NCBI RefSeq assembly: GCF_000812665.2
Contig: NZ_CP014327.1
Location: forward strand, 2,571,501-2,635,500
Source: Falsihalocynthiibacter arcticus
GTDB taxonomy: Bacteria; Pseudomonadota; Alphaproteobacteria; Rhodobacterales; Rhodobacteraceae
Reading direction: 5' to 3'
Length of the DNA: 64,000 nt
Shown: positions 43,047-52,077 of the stretch, one piece after another
Layout: each line of letters starts with the position of its first letter
Numbering within the stretch: the stretch's first letter is position 1
Translations under genes and position numbers: made by a program
Notes under the pieces: generated by a model
Told to the model about the DNA's origin: nothing
The model's database searches: none
The model's input: only the letters and a program-made list of their open reading frames with translations

Positions 43047-44015
43047 ATGGCTTCTATGATTAAATTAAATGCACAACGCTTTCCTTGGAACTTGGATTGG
43101 AATTTGCTGCGGACTTTCATGGTCGTCGTGGATGAGGGGGGAATCACACCTGCGGCGCATTTTTTGGGGTTAAAGCAGCCGACGATCAGTGCGGCACTGA
43201 AACGACTCGAGGATATTGTTGGGCGCAAACTGGTGAACCGCTCGCCCCGACATTTCAGCGTTACGCCTTTGGGCGAAGTCCTTTACGCGGAGGCCAGTTC
43301 GATTTTTGGCGCGGTTTCGCAGTTGCCGGATTTGATGAGCAGCCTTGATGATGAAGTGACGGGGCAGATTAGTATCGCGGTGGCAAGCCACGTTGTTTCC
43401 CCGCATTTTGACGCCGTTTTAGCGCGGTTTAACGAGCTTTATCCGCGTGTGAGCTATACGATTTCGACCATGGGCAGCGCCGATGTGATGACCCACCTTC
43501 AGCAAAATCGCGTCACTTTTGGCGTTTGCCTGTTTTATGAGCAGCCTGCGGGTCTGGAGGCGCGCCACCTCTATCGTGAGTATTTCGGATTGTTCTGTGG
43601 TCCGCGGCATCGACTCTATGGCCGCGACGATATCGACCCATCCGAGCTTAAAAACGAAGATGCGGTGTCTTTTCACACCGATGAAATCGACGGTCCCCTG
43701 TCTGGCGTTGCGCATCTGCGAAGGCGGTTGGGCATGCGCGCCGATCCCAAAGGGCTATCGTCCAACCTGCCAGAAGTCCGCCGTATGATCGTCGCCAATA
43801 TCGGAATTGGAACCCTGCCAGTACATGTGGCCCGCAAGGATGTGGAATCAGGTCTGCTGTGGCAGGTTCCCCCGTTTAAATCGTTGCCCGCCGTGGATAT
43901 TCATATGCTGACCAACGCCAAACGCAGCATGAATCGCGCAGAAAAGATCCTCCTTGAGATGATTAATGCCGAATTTGATTCCCTGCCGTTGGAAGACCGC
44001 ACGTATAGCGCATAG
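43047..44015 (+). CDS. LysR family regulator, divergent from the ten-gene operon
   Basis: A 322-residue regulator. The helix-turn-helix is GGITPAAHFLGLKQPTISAA (residues about 30-50), followed by ALKRLEDIVGRKLVNRSPRH and an effector domain with LPDLMSSLDDEVTGQISIAV. It is divergent from the substrate-binding-protein gene with a 131-bp shared promoter region, the classical LysR arrangement. It is therefore the likely activator of the operon. ATG codons at 43047 and 43056 are both possible; neither has a strong ribosome site. Confidence 0.87.
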   Translation: MASMIKLNAQRFPWNLDWNLLRTFMVVVDEGGITPAAHFLGLKQPTISAALKRLEDIVGRKLVNRSPRHFSVTPLGEVLYAEASSIFGAVSQLPDLMSSLDDEVTGQISIAVASHVVSPHFDAVLARFNELYPRVSYTISTMGSADVMTHLQQNRVTFGVCLFYEQPAGLEARHLYREYFGLFCGPRHRLYGRDDIDPSELKNEDAVSFHTDEIDGPLSGVAHLRRRLGMRADPKGLSSNLPEVRRMIVANIGIGTLPVHVARKDVESGLLWQVPPFKSLPAVDIHMLTNAKRSMNRAEKILLEMINAEFDSLPLEDRTYSA

Positions 44016-44191
44016 TCATGTGTTGAAGAATGTAGCGTGCTTCAACACGCGCGCTGATGCTGTTTGGAATTTATGAAAAAACGTTGAAATGGTTTGGTTC
44101 TTCGGCCGCCATCGATGTGAAAAATGATGTCTTAGCCTCGCAGAGACGCGTTCAAATTGGTCAGTCCTTCCCCAAATTATCCAAAAAAACG

Positions 44192-44243
44192 TTGACATAA
44201 ATTTCGAATCCCTATTAGTTCGGTGCCTAGACGAACTAATAGG
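44192..44243 (+). promoter_or_regulatory. Promoter and palindromic operator of the ROK operon
   Basis: TTGACA at 44192-44197 is followed by a perfect inverted repeat: CCTATTAGTTC (44211-44221) and GAACTAATAGG (44233-44243), 11 bases apart. The left arm contains the likely -10 (TATTAG at 44213-44218). The right arm merges with the AGGA ribosome site before the ATG at 44251. A repressor bound here would block both polymerase and early translation. Confidence 0.8.
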
Positions 44244-44250
44244 ATGCGCC

Positions 44251-45465
44251 ATGATTGATCCAACAAATATTTCCCGAAGGATGACTTTGAGTTCAGTTGT
44301 GCAGGCAATTACGACTTATGGGCCCATTTCGCGGGCGAGTGTCGCAAAGATGACGGGCCTGTCTAAGCAGACGGTTTCCGAAGTTGTTGCCTCGCTTGAG
44401 CAGGACGGATGGGTACAAACCGTTGGTCGCACTGAGGGAAACATCGGGCGTCGGGCGGTTGTCTATGAAATCGTTCCCGAGGCGGCCTTGGTTGCAAGCG
44501 TCGATCTTGGAGGGACGAAGGTTCGCGTCGCGCTTTGCAATCTTTCTGGCGCGGTTGTTTCTGAAATCATGGAACCCACCGTGCAAACTGGCGGGAAGGA
44601 TGTTGTTGCCCAGATTGGCCGAATTATTCATAAATCGGCGTCGGATTTGGACATTAGCACCGATAAAATCCGCGTTGCCGTCGTTGGCGTTCCCGGCGTT
44701 TTGGATTCGGCGAGTGGAAACATCAATATGGCGCCCAACATTGCGGGGATCGACGCTATCGATTTTCCGACTTTGATGCAGGAGAGTCTCGGGATCGAGG
44801 TGCTGGTGGAAAACGATGTGAACCTAGCCGCGTTAGGGGAGCATTGGATGACGCATCAGGGTGAAAAGGACGACTTGGTCTTTTTGTCGATTGGAACGGG
44901 CATCGGAGCTGGCCTTGTTATCGGCGGGCAGTTGGTGCGTGGCGCAACGGGTGCGGCGGGCGAAATCGGGTATCTGCCCTTTGGTGCCGATCCATATGAG
45001 GCCGAAAGCTTGAAGGTTGGCGCGCTGGAACGCATGACCGCAACCAACGCGATCAAAGGCCACTATTTGGAATTAACGGGCGTCCAGAAATCCGTCCCTG
45101 AGGTGTTTGATGCCGCACTGGCAGGTGATACCGTCGCGCAAAAAGTGTTGGCCCAAGCGGCACGTTATATTGGACGGGCGATTGCGGCAATCGCTGCTGT
45201 GGTCGACCCCGCATGTGTCGTTATCGGCGGTTCCATCGGCGCACGCCACGAATTCACTAAGCTGATTGAGCCTGAAATTCGCAAGTGTTTCCCACGACAG
45301 ATTCCGATTGAAGTCTCCGCCCTTGGAAATCACGCGGCGCTCGCTGGGGGCACGTCCATCGCGCTGTCTCGGCTGCATGTTGCATTATTTTCTGGTGGGC
45401 TTCCGGGCGCGAAAATCATCATCCCTGCACCACAGCTGAAGACCTATCAGGAGGACGTCGCATGA
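44251..45465 (+). CDS. ROK family transcriptional repressor
   Basis: A 404-residue regulator. Residues about 8-70 are a winged helix-turn-helix (ISRASVAKMTGLSKQTVSEV). Residues about 80-385 form the ROK sugar-binding domain, with SVDLGGTKVRVALCN (phosphate loop), GVPGVLDSASGNINMAPNI and IGTGIGAGLVIGGQLVRGAT. The cysteine-rich zinc motif of ROK kinases and NagC-type proteins is missing after GAAGEIGYLPFGADP, so kinase activity is doubtful. A perfect palindrome lies over its own promoter. It leads a seven-gene operon and should sense its sugar-like substrate. Confidence 0.9.
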   Translation: MIDPTNISRRMTLSSVVQAITTYGPISRASVAKMTGLSKQTVSEVVASLEQDGWVQTVGRTEGNIGRRAVVYEIVPEAALVASVDLGGTKVRVALCNLSGAVVSEIMEPTVQTGGKDVVAQIGRIIHKSASDLDISTDKIRVAVVGVPGVLDSASGNINMAPNIAGIDAIDFPTLMQESLGIEVLVENDVNLAALGEHWMTHQGEKDDLVFLSIGTGIGAGLVIGGQLVRGATGAAGEIGYLPFGADPYEAESLKVGALERMTATNAIKGHYLELTGVQKSVPEVFDAALAGDTVAQKVLAQAARYIGRAIAAIAAVVDPACVVIGGSIGARHEFTKLIEPEIRKCFPRQIPIEVSALGNHAALAGGTSIALSRLHVALFSGGLPGAKIIIPAPQLKTYQEDVA

Positions 45466-46745
45466 GTGATTTTGGTTTGATTGCCAAGCTTGAGGCCCAG
45501 CAAGATGCGGGTGCCGACATTGAGCTGCTTCGTGGGGCCATCGGTTGCGAAAGTGTCACCGGCAATGAGGGCCATTTTGTCGATTTCCTGATGTCAGAGA
45601 TGACACAGATAGGGTTGAAGCCTGCTTCGGGCGACTTCCTTCCCGACCGTCCGAACACTTGGGGCGCTCGGGTGGGGACCACAGATGGCCCTAATCTTAT
45701 GTTCGTCGGGCACACCGATACTGTTCATGTGCGCGGTTGGGCCGAACACTGGAAAGGGCAGCCCCAAGAAGACCCTTTTTCCGCCCCCGTTATCGACAAC
45801 GAAATCTGGGGCCGAGGTGCCTGTGACCTGAAGGCAGGCATCTGTTCTGCCCTCGCGGCCTTACGACTCCTTGATACTGTTGGCGTGCAATTGGCGGGCA
45901 CCGTTTCTTTCGCATTTATCGGCGATGAGGAGAGTGGCGAGCCAAACACGGGCGTCAGTGCTGGCGCAAAAGATTTGGTGAAACGCATCGCCACGGGAGA
46001 AATAGCTAAACCCGACTTCGCCATCTATGTTGAGCCGACGAAATTGGATGTTTACACCGCGCAGATCGGGTTTTTCATCGCGGAGATTTCGATCACAGGG
46101 AAGTCCGCCTATTTTGGAACGCCACAAGACGGGGTCGACGCGCTAAAGGCAACACACCAACTTCTCACCGCACTTTGGCAGCATGCCGAGGAGCTTGCCC
46201 AAGGTCCAACTCATCCTTTGGTCGGTGCTTCCGACATTTTGGTGACGAAAATCAACGGCGGCGGCTATATTGCTGTCCCGGGCGAATGTGAGCTTTCGTT
46301 GATCCGAAAATTGCGCCCTGGCGAGAACCTCGACGATGCGGTCGCGCAATTTGAAGCGGTCGTGAAGGGGGTCGCGTTCGACGACGGTATCTCTTTCGAT
46401 ATCATCTATCCCGCTGGGCGCGATCACCGTTTTGGCGGGTCGCCCGTCGAGATCGACCCCGACCATCCCGCAGCAAAATCTCTCGCCAAATGCGTCACAG
46501 AAGTAAGGGAGGCCACGGCTGAAATCGGCGGAGCGCCTTACTGGTCGGAAAGCCCGTTCCTCGTGAATGAAATCGGCTGTCCAACGGTTTACTGCGCCCC
46601 TGGCGATATCAGTATTGCCCACACTTTTGAGGAACGCGTCGCGGTGAGCGAGTATCTTGCGGGTGTCCGAGCCTTTGCACTTTTTATCGCACGCTTCTGT
46701 GGAACGAAAACTGAGTCAACAAAATTAAATGGAGGAAACCAATGA
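45462..46745 (+). CDS. M20 family deacylase/peptidase
   Basis: A 427-residue zinc hydrolase of the ArgE/DapE/carboxypeptidase G2 family. FVGHTDTVHVRGW has the first His and Asp, IWGRGACDLKAGICSALAA the bridging Asp, FIGDEESGEPN the catalytic Glu pair, and DISIAHTFEERVAVSEY the last His. The dimerisation domain lies at about residues 205-315. It starts at ATGA overlap with the ROK gene and ends in an ATGA overlap with the binding-protein gene. It would remove an acyl or peptide group from the imported compound. No signal peptide. Confidence 0.9.
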   Translation: MSDFGLIAKLEAQQDAGADIELLRGAIGCESVTGNEGHFVDFLMSEMTQIGLKPASGDFLPDRPNTWGARVGTTDGPNLMFVGHTDTVHVRGWAEHWKGQPQEDPFSAPVIDNEIWGRGACDLKAGICSALAALRLLDTVGVQLAGTVSFAFIGDEESGEPNTGVSAGAKDLVKRIATGEIAKPDFAIYVEPTKLDVYTAQIGFFIAEISITGKSAYFGTPQDGVDALKATHQLLTALWQHAEELAQGPTHPLVGASDILVTKINGGGYIAVPGECELSLIRKLRPGENLDDAVAQFEAVVKGVAFDDGISFDIIYPAGRDHRFGGSPVEIDPDHPAAKSLAKCVTEVREATAEIGGAPYWSESPFLVNEIGCPTVYCAPGDISIAHTFEERVAVSEYLAGVRAFALFIARFCGTKTESTKLNGGNQ

Positions 46746-47794
46746 AACACTTACTGAAAAACGTCCTGTCTGGCGCAGCTTTTGCTCTGGCAGCACTTCC
46801 TGTCGCCGCCCAAACAGTGGGTCCCCAAGGCGAAGCCGCAACCCCGTCATCGGCGATTGTGGTTCCAGACTCCAGCGTAGAGGCGGTCCGCGCGGGCGCG
46901 TATACCGCCGCGCTTCTCTGGCACGACCAGTCAGATTTCGTAAATGCGGTAACGGCAGGGGCGACCGATGAATTCACGCGCTTTGGCATTACGGTTGTTG
47001 CGACGACAAGCGCCGGTTTTGATGCCGCGAAACAGCGGAGCGACATCGAAACGGCCCTCGTAAAAGCGCCGGATATCATTCTGTCCCTCCCCCTAGATCC
47101 CGTCACATCAGCGGCCGCCTTCCAAGAGGCCAAGGAAGAGGGTGTGAAACTTGTGTTCTTGTCCAATCTACCTTCGGGATATGAGCATCCCGCCGACTAC
47201 GCGGCGATCGCAACGGATGATTTGTTCCAAATGGGCAAGCAAGCAGCAGACGCACTTGCCGCCGCGATGGGAAATGAGGGCACTGTTGGCTGGATTTTCC
47301 ACGATGCGGAATATTATGTAACAAATCAAAGGGATAACGCGTTTAAGGCGACGATTGAAAACGACTACCCGAATATCACGATCATTGCCGAACAGGGGAT
47401 CAGCGATCCTGCGCGTGCAGAAGATATTGCGAACGCAATGTTACTTCGTAATCCCGACATTGGCGGTATCTATGTCACTTGGGCGGGGCCAGCCGAGGGT
47501 GTTTTGGCGTCGCTTCGGGCCAACGGAAATTCAACCACTAAAATCGTCACCCTAGATTTGTCCGAGCCGATTGCATTGGACATGGTCCGTGGTGGGAACG
47601 TTGCTGCGATTATTGCAGACGAGGCCTATGAACTTGGCCGTGTGATGGCTGCTGCGGCCATTCTTGACCTGCTGGATCAAGACGTACCACCGTTTATCGT
47701 GGCCCCAGCAGTCACTGTGACGGCCGACAATGTCGCCGAAGGTTGGATGAAATCCTTGCATATCGAAGCGCCAGAAAGCCTGAGCGCAAACTAA
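46742..47794 (+). CDS. Sugar ABC transporter substrate-binding protein (CUT2)
   Basis: A 350-residue periplasmic binding protein with signal peptide (KNVLSGAAFALAALPVAAQ). The mature N-terminus is followed by AALLWHDQSDFVNAVTAGAT, IILSLPLDPVTSAAAFQEA and VKLVFLSNLPSGYEHPADY. The two-lobed type I fold (ribose-binding class) is clear. It is unusually distant from typical ribose or xylose proteins, so the ligand may be atypical. A 178-bp gap follows before the permease. Confidence 0.88.
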   Translation: MKHLLKNVLSGAAFALAALPVAAQTVGPQGEAATPSSAIVVPDSSVEAVRAGAYTAALLWHDQSDFVNAVTAGATDEFTRFGITVVATTSAGFDAAKQRSDIETALVKAPDIILSLPLDPVTSAAAFQEAKEEGVKLVFLSNLPSGYEHPADYAAIATDDLFQMGKQAADALAAAMGNEGTVGWIFHDAEYYVTNQRDNAFKATIENDYPNITIIAEQGISDPARAEDIANAMLLRNPDIGGIYVTWAGPAEGVLASLRANGNSTTKIVTLDLSEPIALDMVRGGNVAAIIADEAYELGRVMAAAAILDLLDQDVPPFIVAPAVTVTADNVAEGWMKSLHIEAPESLSAN

Positions 47795-47972
47795 AATAAA
47801 ACGGGCGGTCCAGTCGTTATTGGGCCGTCGACCGCTTCGCCTAGCGGCAAACGAGATACCCCCAACAGGAATCCACAAGTGAAGTCGGCTTAAAATTAAG
47901 CTGGCAACACTTCACGCGAAATCATCGTTTGGTGCCTTCGACCCAATGTCAAATCTCATCTGGAAGGCTGAT

Positions 47973-48926
47973 ATGACACATATAAAATCCCGACTAAACG
48001 GCGCTGACTTCCAGCAAATGGTTGTCTACTTCGGATTTGTTGCAATCTTCATTTTCTTTGCGCTTACCCTGCATGACGATGGGTTTCTAACCCAACGGAA
48101 CCTAACGAATATTTTGCTGCAAACCGCGCCTGCGACCATTATGGCAATTGGCCTTGTCTTTGCCTTATCCGCTGGTGAAATCGACTTGAGTTTTGGGTCC
48201 ATTGTTGCGGTGTCTGCACTCTCTGCTGCGGTCGCGATGCAAAGTTTTGGCATGGCCGTCGGTGTGATCGCGGGCTTGGGGGCGGGTATCCTCATCGGCG
48301 CTTTGAATGGCGCTCTCGTGGCCTATCTTAAGCTTCCGTCCTTTCTTGTGACTTTGGCGACGATGGGTCTTTTTGCGGGGATCGCGCGGTCCATGACCAA
48401 TCTGCGCTCGATCCCCGTTTTGAACGAAACGTTCACGGGTATCTTCGGGTCTGGCAAGATCTTCTCCATCCCCTCACTAGTAATCTGGACGGCCATTGCG
48501 GTGGGCGTTGGCCATCTGGTTTATCGCAATACGCGCTTTGGCGCACATGTATTGGCGACTGGCGATAATCCACGCGCGGCCCAAGTTTCCGGCATCAAAG
48601 TCCCCCGCATCCGCTTCTATGTTTTGACCATTTGTGGCGCGACAGCTGGTTTGGCTGGGTTGCTCTATGCGGGCCGCCTGCAAGCGGCAAAATACACGCT
48701 TGGTGAAAGTGATCTGATGACGGTCATTGCAGCGGTCATCGTTGGCGGCACGGCCCTAAAGGGCGGCAAAGGCTCCGTCATTGGCGCTCTCGTTGGCTCA
48801 CTCATGATGGGAATGCTAAACAACGGACTTATTCTCATGAACCTCGATGTTTCCAATCAAATGATTGTTCGGGGGCTCATTATTCTCCTTGCCGTGGCGG
48901 TATCTCTCCGCGACAGCAGCCGATAA
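47973..48926 (+). CDS. Sugar ABC transporter permease (CUT2)
   Basis: A 317-residue membrane protein of the RbsC class. ALSAGEIDLSFGSIVAVSAL and LATGDNPRAAQVSGIKVPRI are the family motifs, with VIAAVIVGGTALKGGKGSVI near the C-terminus. The ATG at 47973 has GGAAGG upstream and is preferred to 47946. Its ATPase partner is not adjacent but two genes down (50150-50890), with the PLP gene between. Confidence 0.9.
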   Translation: MTHIKSRLNGADFQQMVVYFGFVAIFIFFALTLHDDGFLTQRNLTNILLQTAPATIMAIGLVFALSAGEIDLSFGSIVAVSALSAAVAMQSFGMAVGVIAGLGAGILIGALNGALVAYLKLPSFLVTLATMGLFAGIARSMTNLRSIPVLNETFTGIFGSGKIFSIPSLVIWTAIAVGVGHLVYRNTRFGAHVLATGDNPRAAQVSGIKVPRIRFYVLTICGATAGLAGLLYAGRLQAAKYTLGESDLMTVIAAVIVGGTALKGGKGSVIGALVGSLMMGMLNNGLILMNLDVSNQMIVRGLIILLAVAVSLRDSSR

Positions 48927-48941
48927 GTGAGGGTTTGAAAG

Positions 48942-50150
48942 ATGTTTCTAGACGTACTCTTAAGAAGAAATTCGCAGTTCATTGAGGCCGCGATGGCCTT
49001 GCATCAGTCAGGTGCAATTCCGCCAAACTCTTATGTTCTCGATCTCGACGCGATTGAAGACAACGCAAGATCATTCGTGGCGACCGCCAATGCGCTGGGC
49101 CTTAAAATATTTGCCATGACCAAGCAGGTTGGCCGCCATTCGGGGTTCTGTGAGGCGATTATGCGTGGGGGGATTGACCGCTCCGTTGCCGTTGACATGG
49201 ATTGTGCCGTTGCCTGCCATCGGGCGGGTCTCAAAACGGGCCACCTCGGTCATCTCGTGCAAGTGCCACAGCGTGACGCCGAGTTTGCCGCCGCTAAATT
49301 GCAGCCCGATTATTGGACGGTGTTCAGCCAAGATAAGGCCCGCGAGGCGGCAAATGCAGCGGTTAAGGCAGGACGGGTGCAAAACTTGATGGCGCGTATT
49401 CAAACAGAAGGGGATACGTTTTATCGTGGCCACGAAGGTGGGTTTGCCGCCTCAGATATTTGTAATGTTGCAGATCAAATTGACGCGATGGAAGGGGCAG
49501 CATTTGCAGGGATTACCACATTTCCTGCGCTCCTGTTTGATCGAGAAAGCCGCAAAGTCAAAACAACTCCGAATTTGGCAACTCTTGCGCGCGCTTCCGA
49601 AGCGCTGGCGGCGGCGGGGCGTTCCGACATTGAAATAAACGCCCCCGGCACCAATTCCACGGTGATGCTGGCCGCACTGGCCGAGGCGGGCGCGACCCAA
49701 TGTGAACCCGGAAATGCGCTGCATGGCACGACGCCGCTGCACGCGGTTGAGGATTTGCCCGAAAACCCCGCCGTGCTTTATCTTAGCGAGGTCTCGCACC
49801 ATCACGGCGGCAATGCGTTCTGCTTCGGCGGCGGTCTTTATATTGATCCGGTGTTCCCGAAATATGATGTTCAGGCCATCGTTTCTTCGGAACCGACAAG
49901 CGCACGCAAGGCCTTGGCCAGTGTCGAAATTCCCGATTATTCCGCCATCGACTATTACGGGATGATTGACGCAACTGGACCCGTAAAACCAAAAACAGGC
50001 GATACGGTCGTGTTCGGATTTAGGGGGCAGGCCTTCGTTACGCGCGCAAATATCGTAGGTATCTCTGGCATCTCAACGGGCACCCCCAAAGTCACGACAA
50101 TAGAAAACATTTTCGGCGAGGTCACTGGTTGGCCAGAAAGGGCTCTCTAA
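48942..50150 (+). CDS. YhfX-like PLP-dependent protein (alanine racemase fold)
   Basis: A 402-residue protein of the alanine-racemase N-terminal family, resembling E. coli YhfX. SYVLDLDAIEDNARSFVATA begins the barrel. The PLP lysine lies in GLKIFAMTKQVGRH. EINAPGTNSTVMLAALAEAG, CEPGNALHGTTPLHAVE and YLSEVSHHHGGNAFCFGGG follow. These proteins are predicted racemases or epimerases of amino acids; YhfX itself has no settled reaction that I know of. Its place between permease and ATPase genes shows that it belongs to the imported substrate's pathway. Confidence 0.85.
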   Translation: MFLDVLLRRNSQFIEAAMALHQSGAIPPNSYVLDLDAIEDNARSFVATANALGLKIFAMTKQVGRHSGFCEAIMRGGIDRSVAVDMDCAVACHRAGLKTGHLGHLVQVPQRDAEFAAAKLQPDYWTVFSQDKAREAANAAVKAGRVQNLMARIQTEGDTFYRGHEGGFAASDICNVADQIDAMEGAAFAGITTFPALLFDRESRKVKTTPNLATLARASEALAAAGRSDIEINAPGTNSTVMLAALAEAGATQCEPGNALHGTTPLHAVEDLPENPAVLYLSEVSHHHGGNAFCFGGGLYIDPVFPKYDVQAIVSSEPTSARKALASVEIPDYSAIDYYGMIDATGPVKPKTGDTVVFGFRGQAFVTRANIVGISGISTGTPKVTTIENIFGEVTGWPERAL

Positions 50151-50890
50151 TGGCACCCGATGCAAAAGTTCTCTCCCTCAAAAACATTCACAAATCCTTT
50201 GGCGGTGTCGTGGCAATTCAGGATTTCTCGCTTGACCTTGAAGCAGGCGAGATCGTGGCCCTTGTTGGGGATAATGGTGCGGGGAAATCCACGCTGATTA
50301 AGATCGTGTCGGGTGTTTACAGCCCGACATCCGGCGAAATTTCTCTGGACGGCAGACCTACGAGTTTTAGCGACGCAAGTTCCGCGCGCGCCAAGGGGAT
50401 CGAAGTGGTCTATCAAGACCTCGCCTTGGCCGACCAACAGCCCGTTTACATGAATATGTTTCTGGGGCGGGAGTTAACCAAGCCCCCTTTCGGCCTTTTA
50501 GACAAAGCGCGGATGTTGCGAGAGTCACAGGACCTTGTCGACGAACTTGATGTCCGCATCCCATCCGCAGGCTCAACAATCAGCGAGCTAAGTGGCGGGC
50601 AACGCCAAGGGATCGCGATTGCGCGTGCGACGGCGTGGGCAAGTAAACTCATCTTGTTGGACGAGCCGACAGCCGCGCTCGGGGTGGCGGAAACCGCGCG
50701 GGTGGAAGAACAAATTGCCGCCCTCAAGGCCAAAAATCTCGCAATTCTCATCATCAGTCACAGCTTGGATCAGGTCTTTCGCCTGTCCGATCGCATTTGT
50801 GTTTTGCGTCGGGGCGAGCAAATTGGCATCCGCGAAACAGCCAAGACAGACAAGAACGAAATCGTTTCTATGATCACCGGAGTAGCGTGA
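50150..50890 (+). CDS. Sugar ABC transporter ATP-binding protein (CUT2, single domain)
   Basis: A 246-residue ATPase: VGDNGAGKSTLIKIVSG, ELSGGQRQGIAIARA, LILLDEPTAALGV and the switch His in IISHSLDQVF. A single ATPase domain as in FrcA, not the fused RbsA type. It starts in a TAATG overlap with the YhfX-like gene and is followed by the SIS gene after one base. It pairs with the permease at 47973-48926. Confidence 0.92.
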   Translation: MAPDAKVLSLKNIHKSFGGVVAIQDFSLDLEAGEIVALVGDNGAGKSTLIKIVSGVYSPTSGEISLDGRPTSFSDASSARAKGIEVVYQDLALADQQPVYMNMFLGRELTKPPFGLLDKARMLRESQDLVDELDVRIPSAGSTISELSGGQRQGIAIARATAWASKLILLDEPTAALGVAETARVEEQIAALKAKNLAILIISHSLDQVFRLSDRICVLRRGEQIGIRETAKTDKNEIVSMITGVA

Positions 50891-50891
50891 G

Positions 50892-51926
50892 ATGAATAAG
50901 CCAATCGAGACAATAATGGCCGGTGAAATCCGCGAAATCCCAGATGTGATCGCCCGTCAGATCAATGAAGGCCTCGCAGGGTACATGGAGGCTGGGCGCA
51001 AGGCTGCGGCGTCTAATCCGGTGGGGTTTGTGACCTGCGCGCGCGGTACTTCGGATCACGCGGCGACGTTCTTCAAATATGTGATGGAGATTCAAACGGG
51101 TTTGCCTGTTGCGTCCATTGGCCCTTCGGTTGCGTCCATTTACGAGACCCCGTTGAAGTTGGATAATTTTATCTGCCTGTCCATTTCGCAATCGGGTGGA
51201 AGCCCTGACCTTGTCGCTTTGCAAGAGGCCGCCAAAAAGGGCGGAGCAAGCACATTGGCAATTCTCAATGAGGTGAACAGCCCCCTTGGGCATGGCACGC
51301 AAACCGTGTTGCCAGTGTTCGCAGGGCCAGAGAAGGCGGTCGCGGCGACTAAATCATTCGTGAGCAGTTTGTTTGCGATTTTGGGTTTCGTTGCGGGCTT
51401 TACACAAGACAAAGACCTTGAAAAAGCCTTGCTCGGCCTTCCTGACGTACTGCGCGCCGCGCTAACCTGCGATTGGTCAAAAGCTGAACTGGCCCTCGCA
51501 AGGGCTGGATCGGTTTTCACGGTTGGCCGTGGTCCTGGACTGGCCGTTGCTGCCGAAGCGGCGCTGAAGTTAAAAGAAACCTGCCGCATCCACGCTGAAG
51601 TTTTTTCCTCGGCAGAGGTGCTGCATGGCCCCGTTGTCCTTGCGGACCGAAAATTTGCCGCTTTGTTATTTGATCCTGAGGATCGTTCTCGCAGTTCCGT
51701 TGAAGCGGCGGCCAAAGCTATGCGTGAAAAAGGCGCAGCCGCGTTCTCGATTTCTCCTTCTGTGGGCCTAAAAATGAACCTGCCTGTTCCAGTGGTGACC
51801 AATCCCCTCGTACTTCCGTTGATACAGATTACAGCATTTTATAGTTTTGTTGAGGTTTTGGCGCAAAATCTGGGCGAAAACGCCGATGCTCCCGTGGGGC
51901 TCAATAAAGTGACTGTCACCATGTGA
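50892..51926 (+). CDS. SIS-domain sugar isomerase/deglycase (AgaS/FrlB/GlmS-C like)
   Basis: A 344-residue protein with two SIS domains. The first is at about residues 35-175 (TCARGTSDHAATFFKYVMEI, LSISQSGGSPDLVALQEAA, AATKSFVSSLFAILG). The second is at about residues 195-330 (FTVGRGPGLAVAAEAALKLK, AEVFSSAEVLHGPVVLAD). It resembles the isomerase half of GlmS and the deaminases/deglycases AgaS and FrlB, which release an amine from a 6-phospho-amino-sugar or a phosphorylated Amadori compound. No glutaminase domain, so it is catabolic. No kinase gene is in the operon to make a phosphorylated substrate. Confidence 0.88.
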   Translation: MNKPIETIMAGEIREIPDVIARQINEGLAGYMEAGRKAAASNPVGFVTCARGTSDHAATFFKYVMEIQTGLPVASIGPSVASIYETPLKLDNFICLSISQSGGSPDLVALQEAAKKGGASTLAILNEVNSPLGHGTQTVLPVFAGPEKAVAATKSFVSSLFAILGFVAGFTQDKDLEKALLGLPDVLRAALTCDWSKAELALARAGSVFTVGRGPGLAVAAEAALKLKETCRIHAEVFSSAEVLHGPVVLADRKFAALLFDPEDRSRSSVEAAAKAMREKGAAAFSISPSVGLKMNLPVPVVTNPLVLPLIQITAFYSFVEVLAQNLGENADAPVGLNKVTVTM

Positions 51927-52077
51927 CCTTTGGGCATGTATAATCCGCGCGCAATTTGGGGCAGTAATATTGGCCTAATGTAGAAGAGTTCGATTTAGTC
52001 TGACAGCACTCTTGGAAAGTCCTCGTCACCCCCATAAGGTGGTGCAATCAAAAATGGACCTATGGGAGGACTAAACT

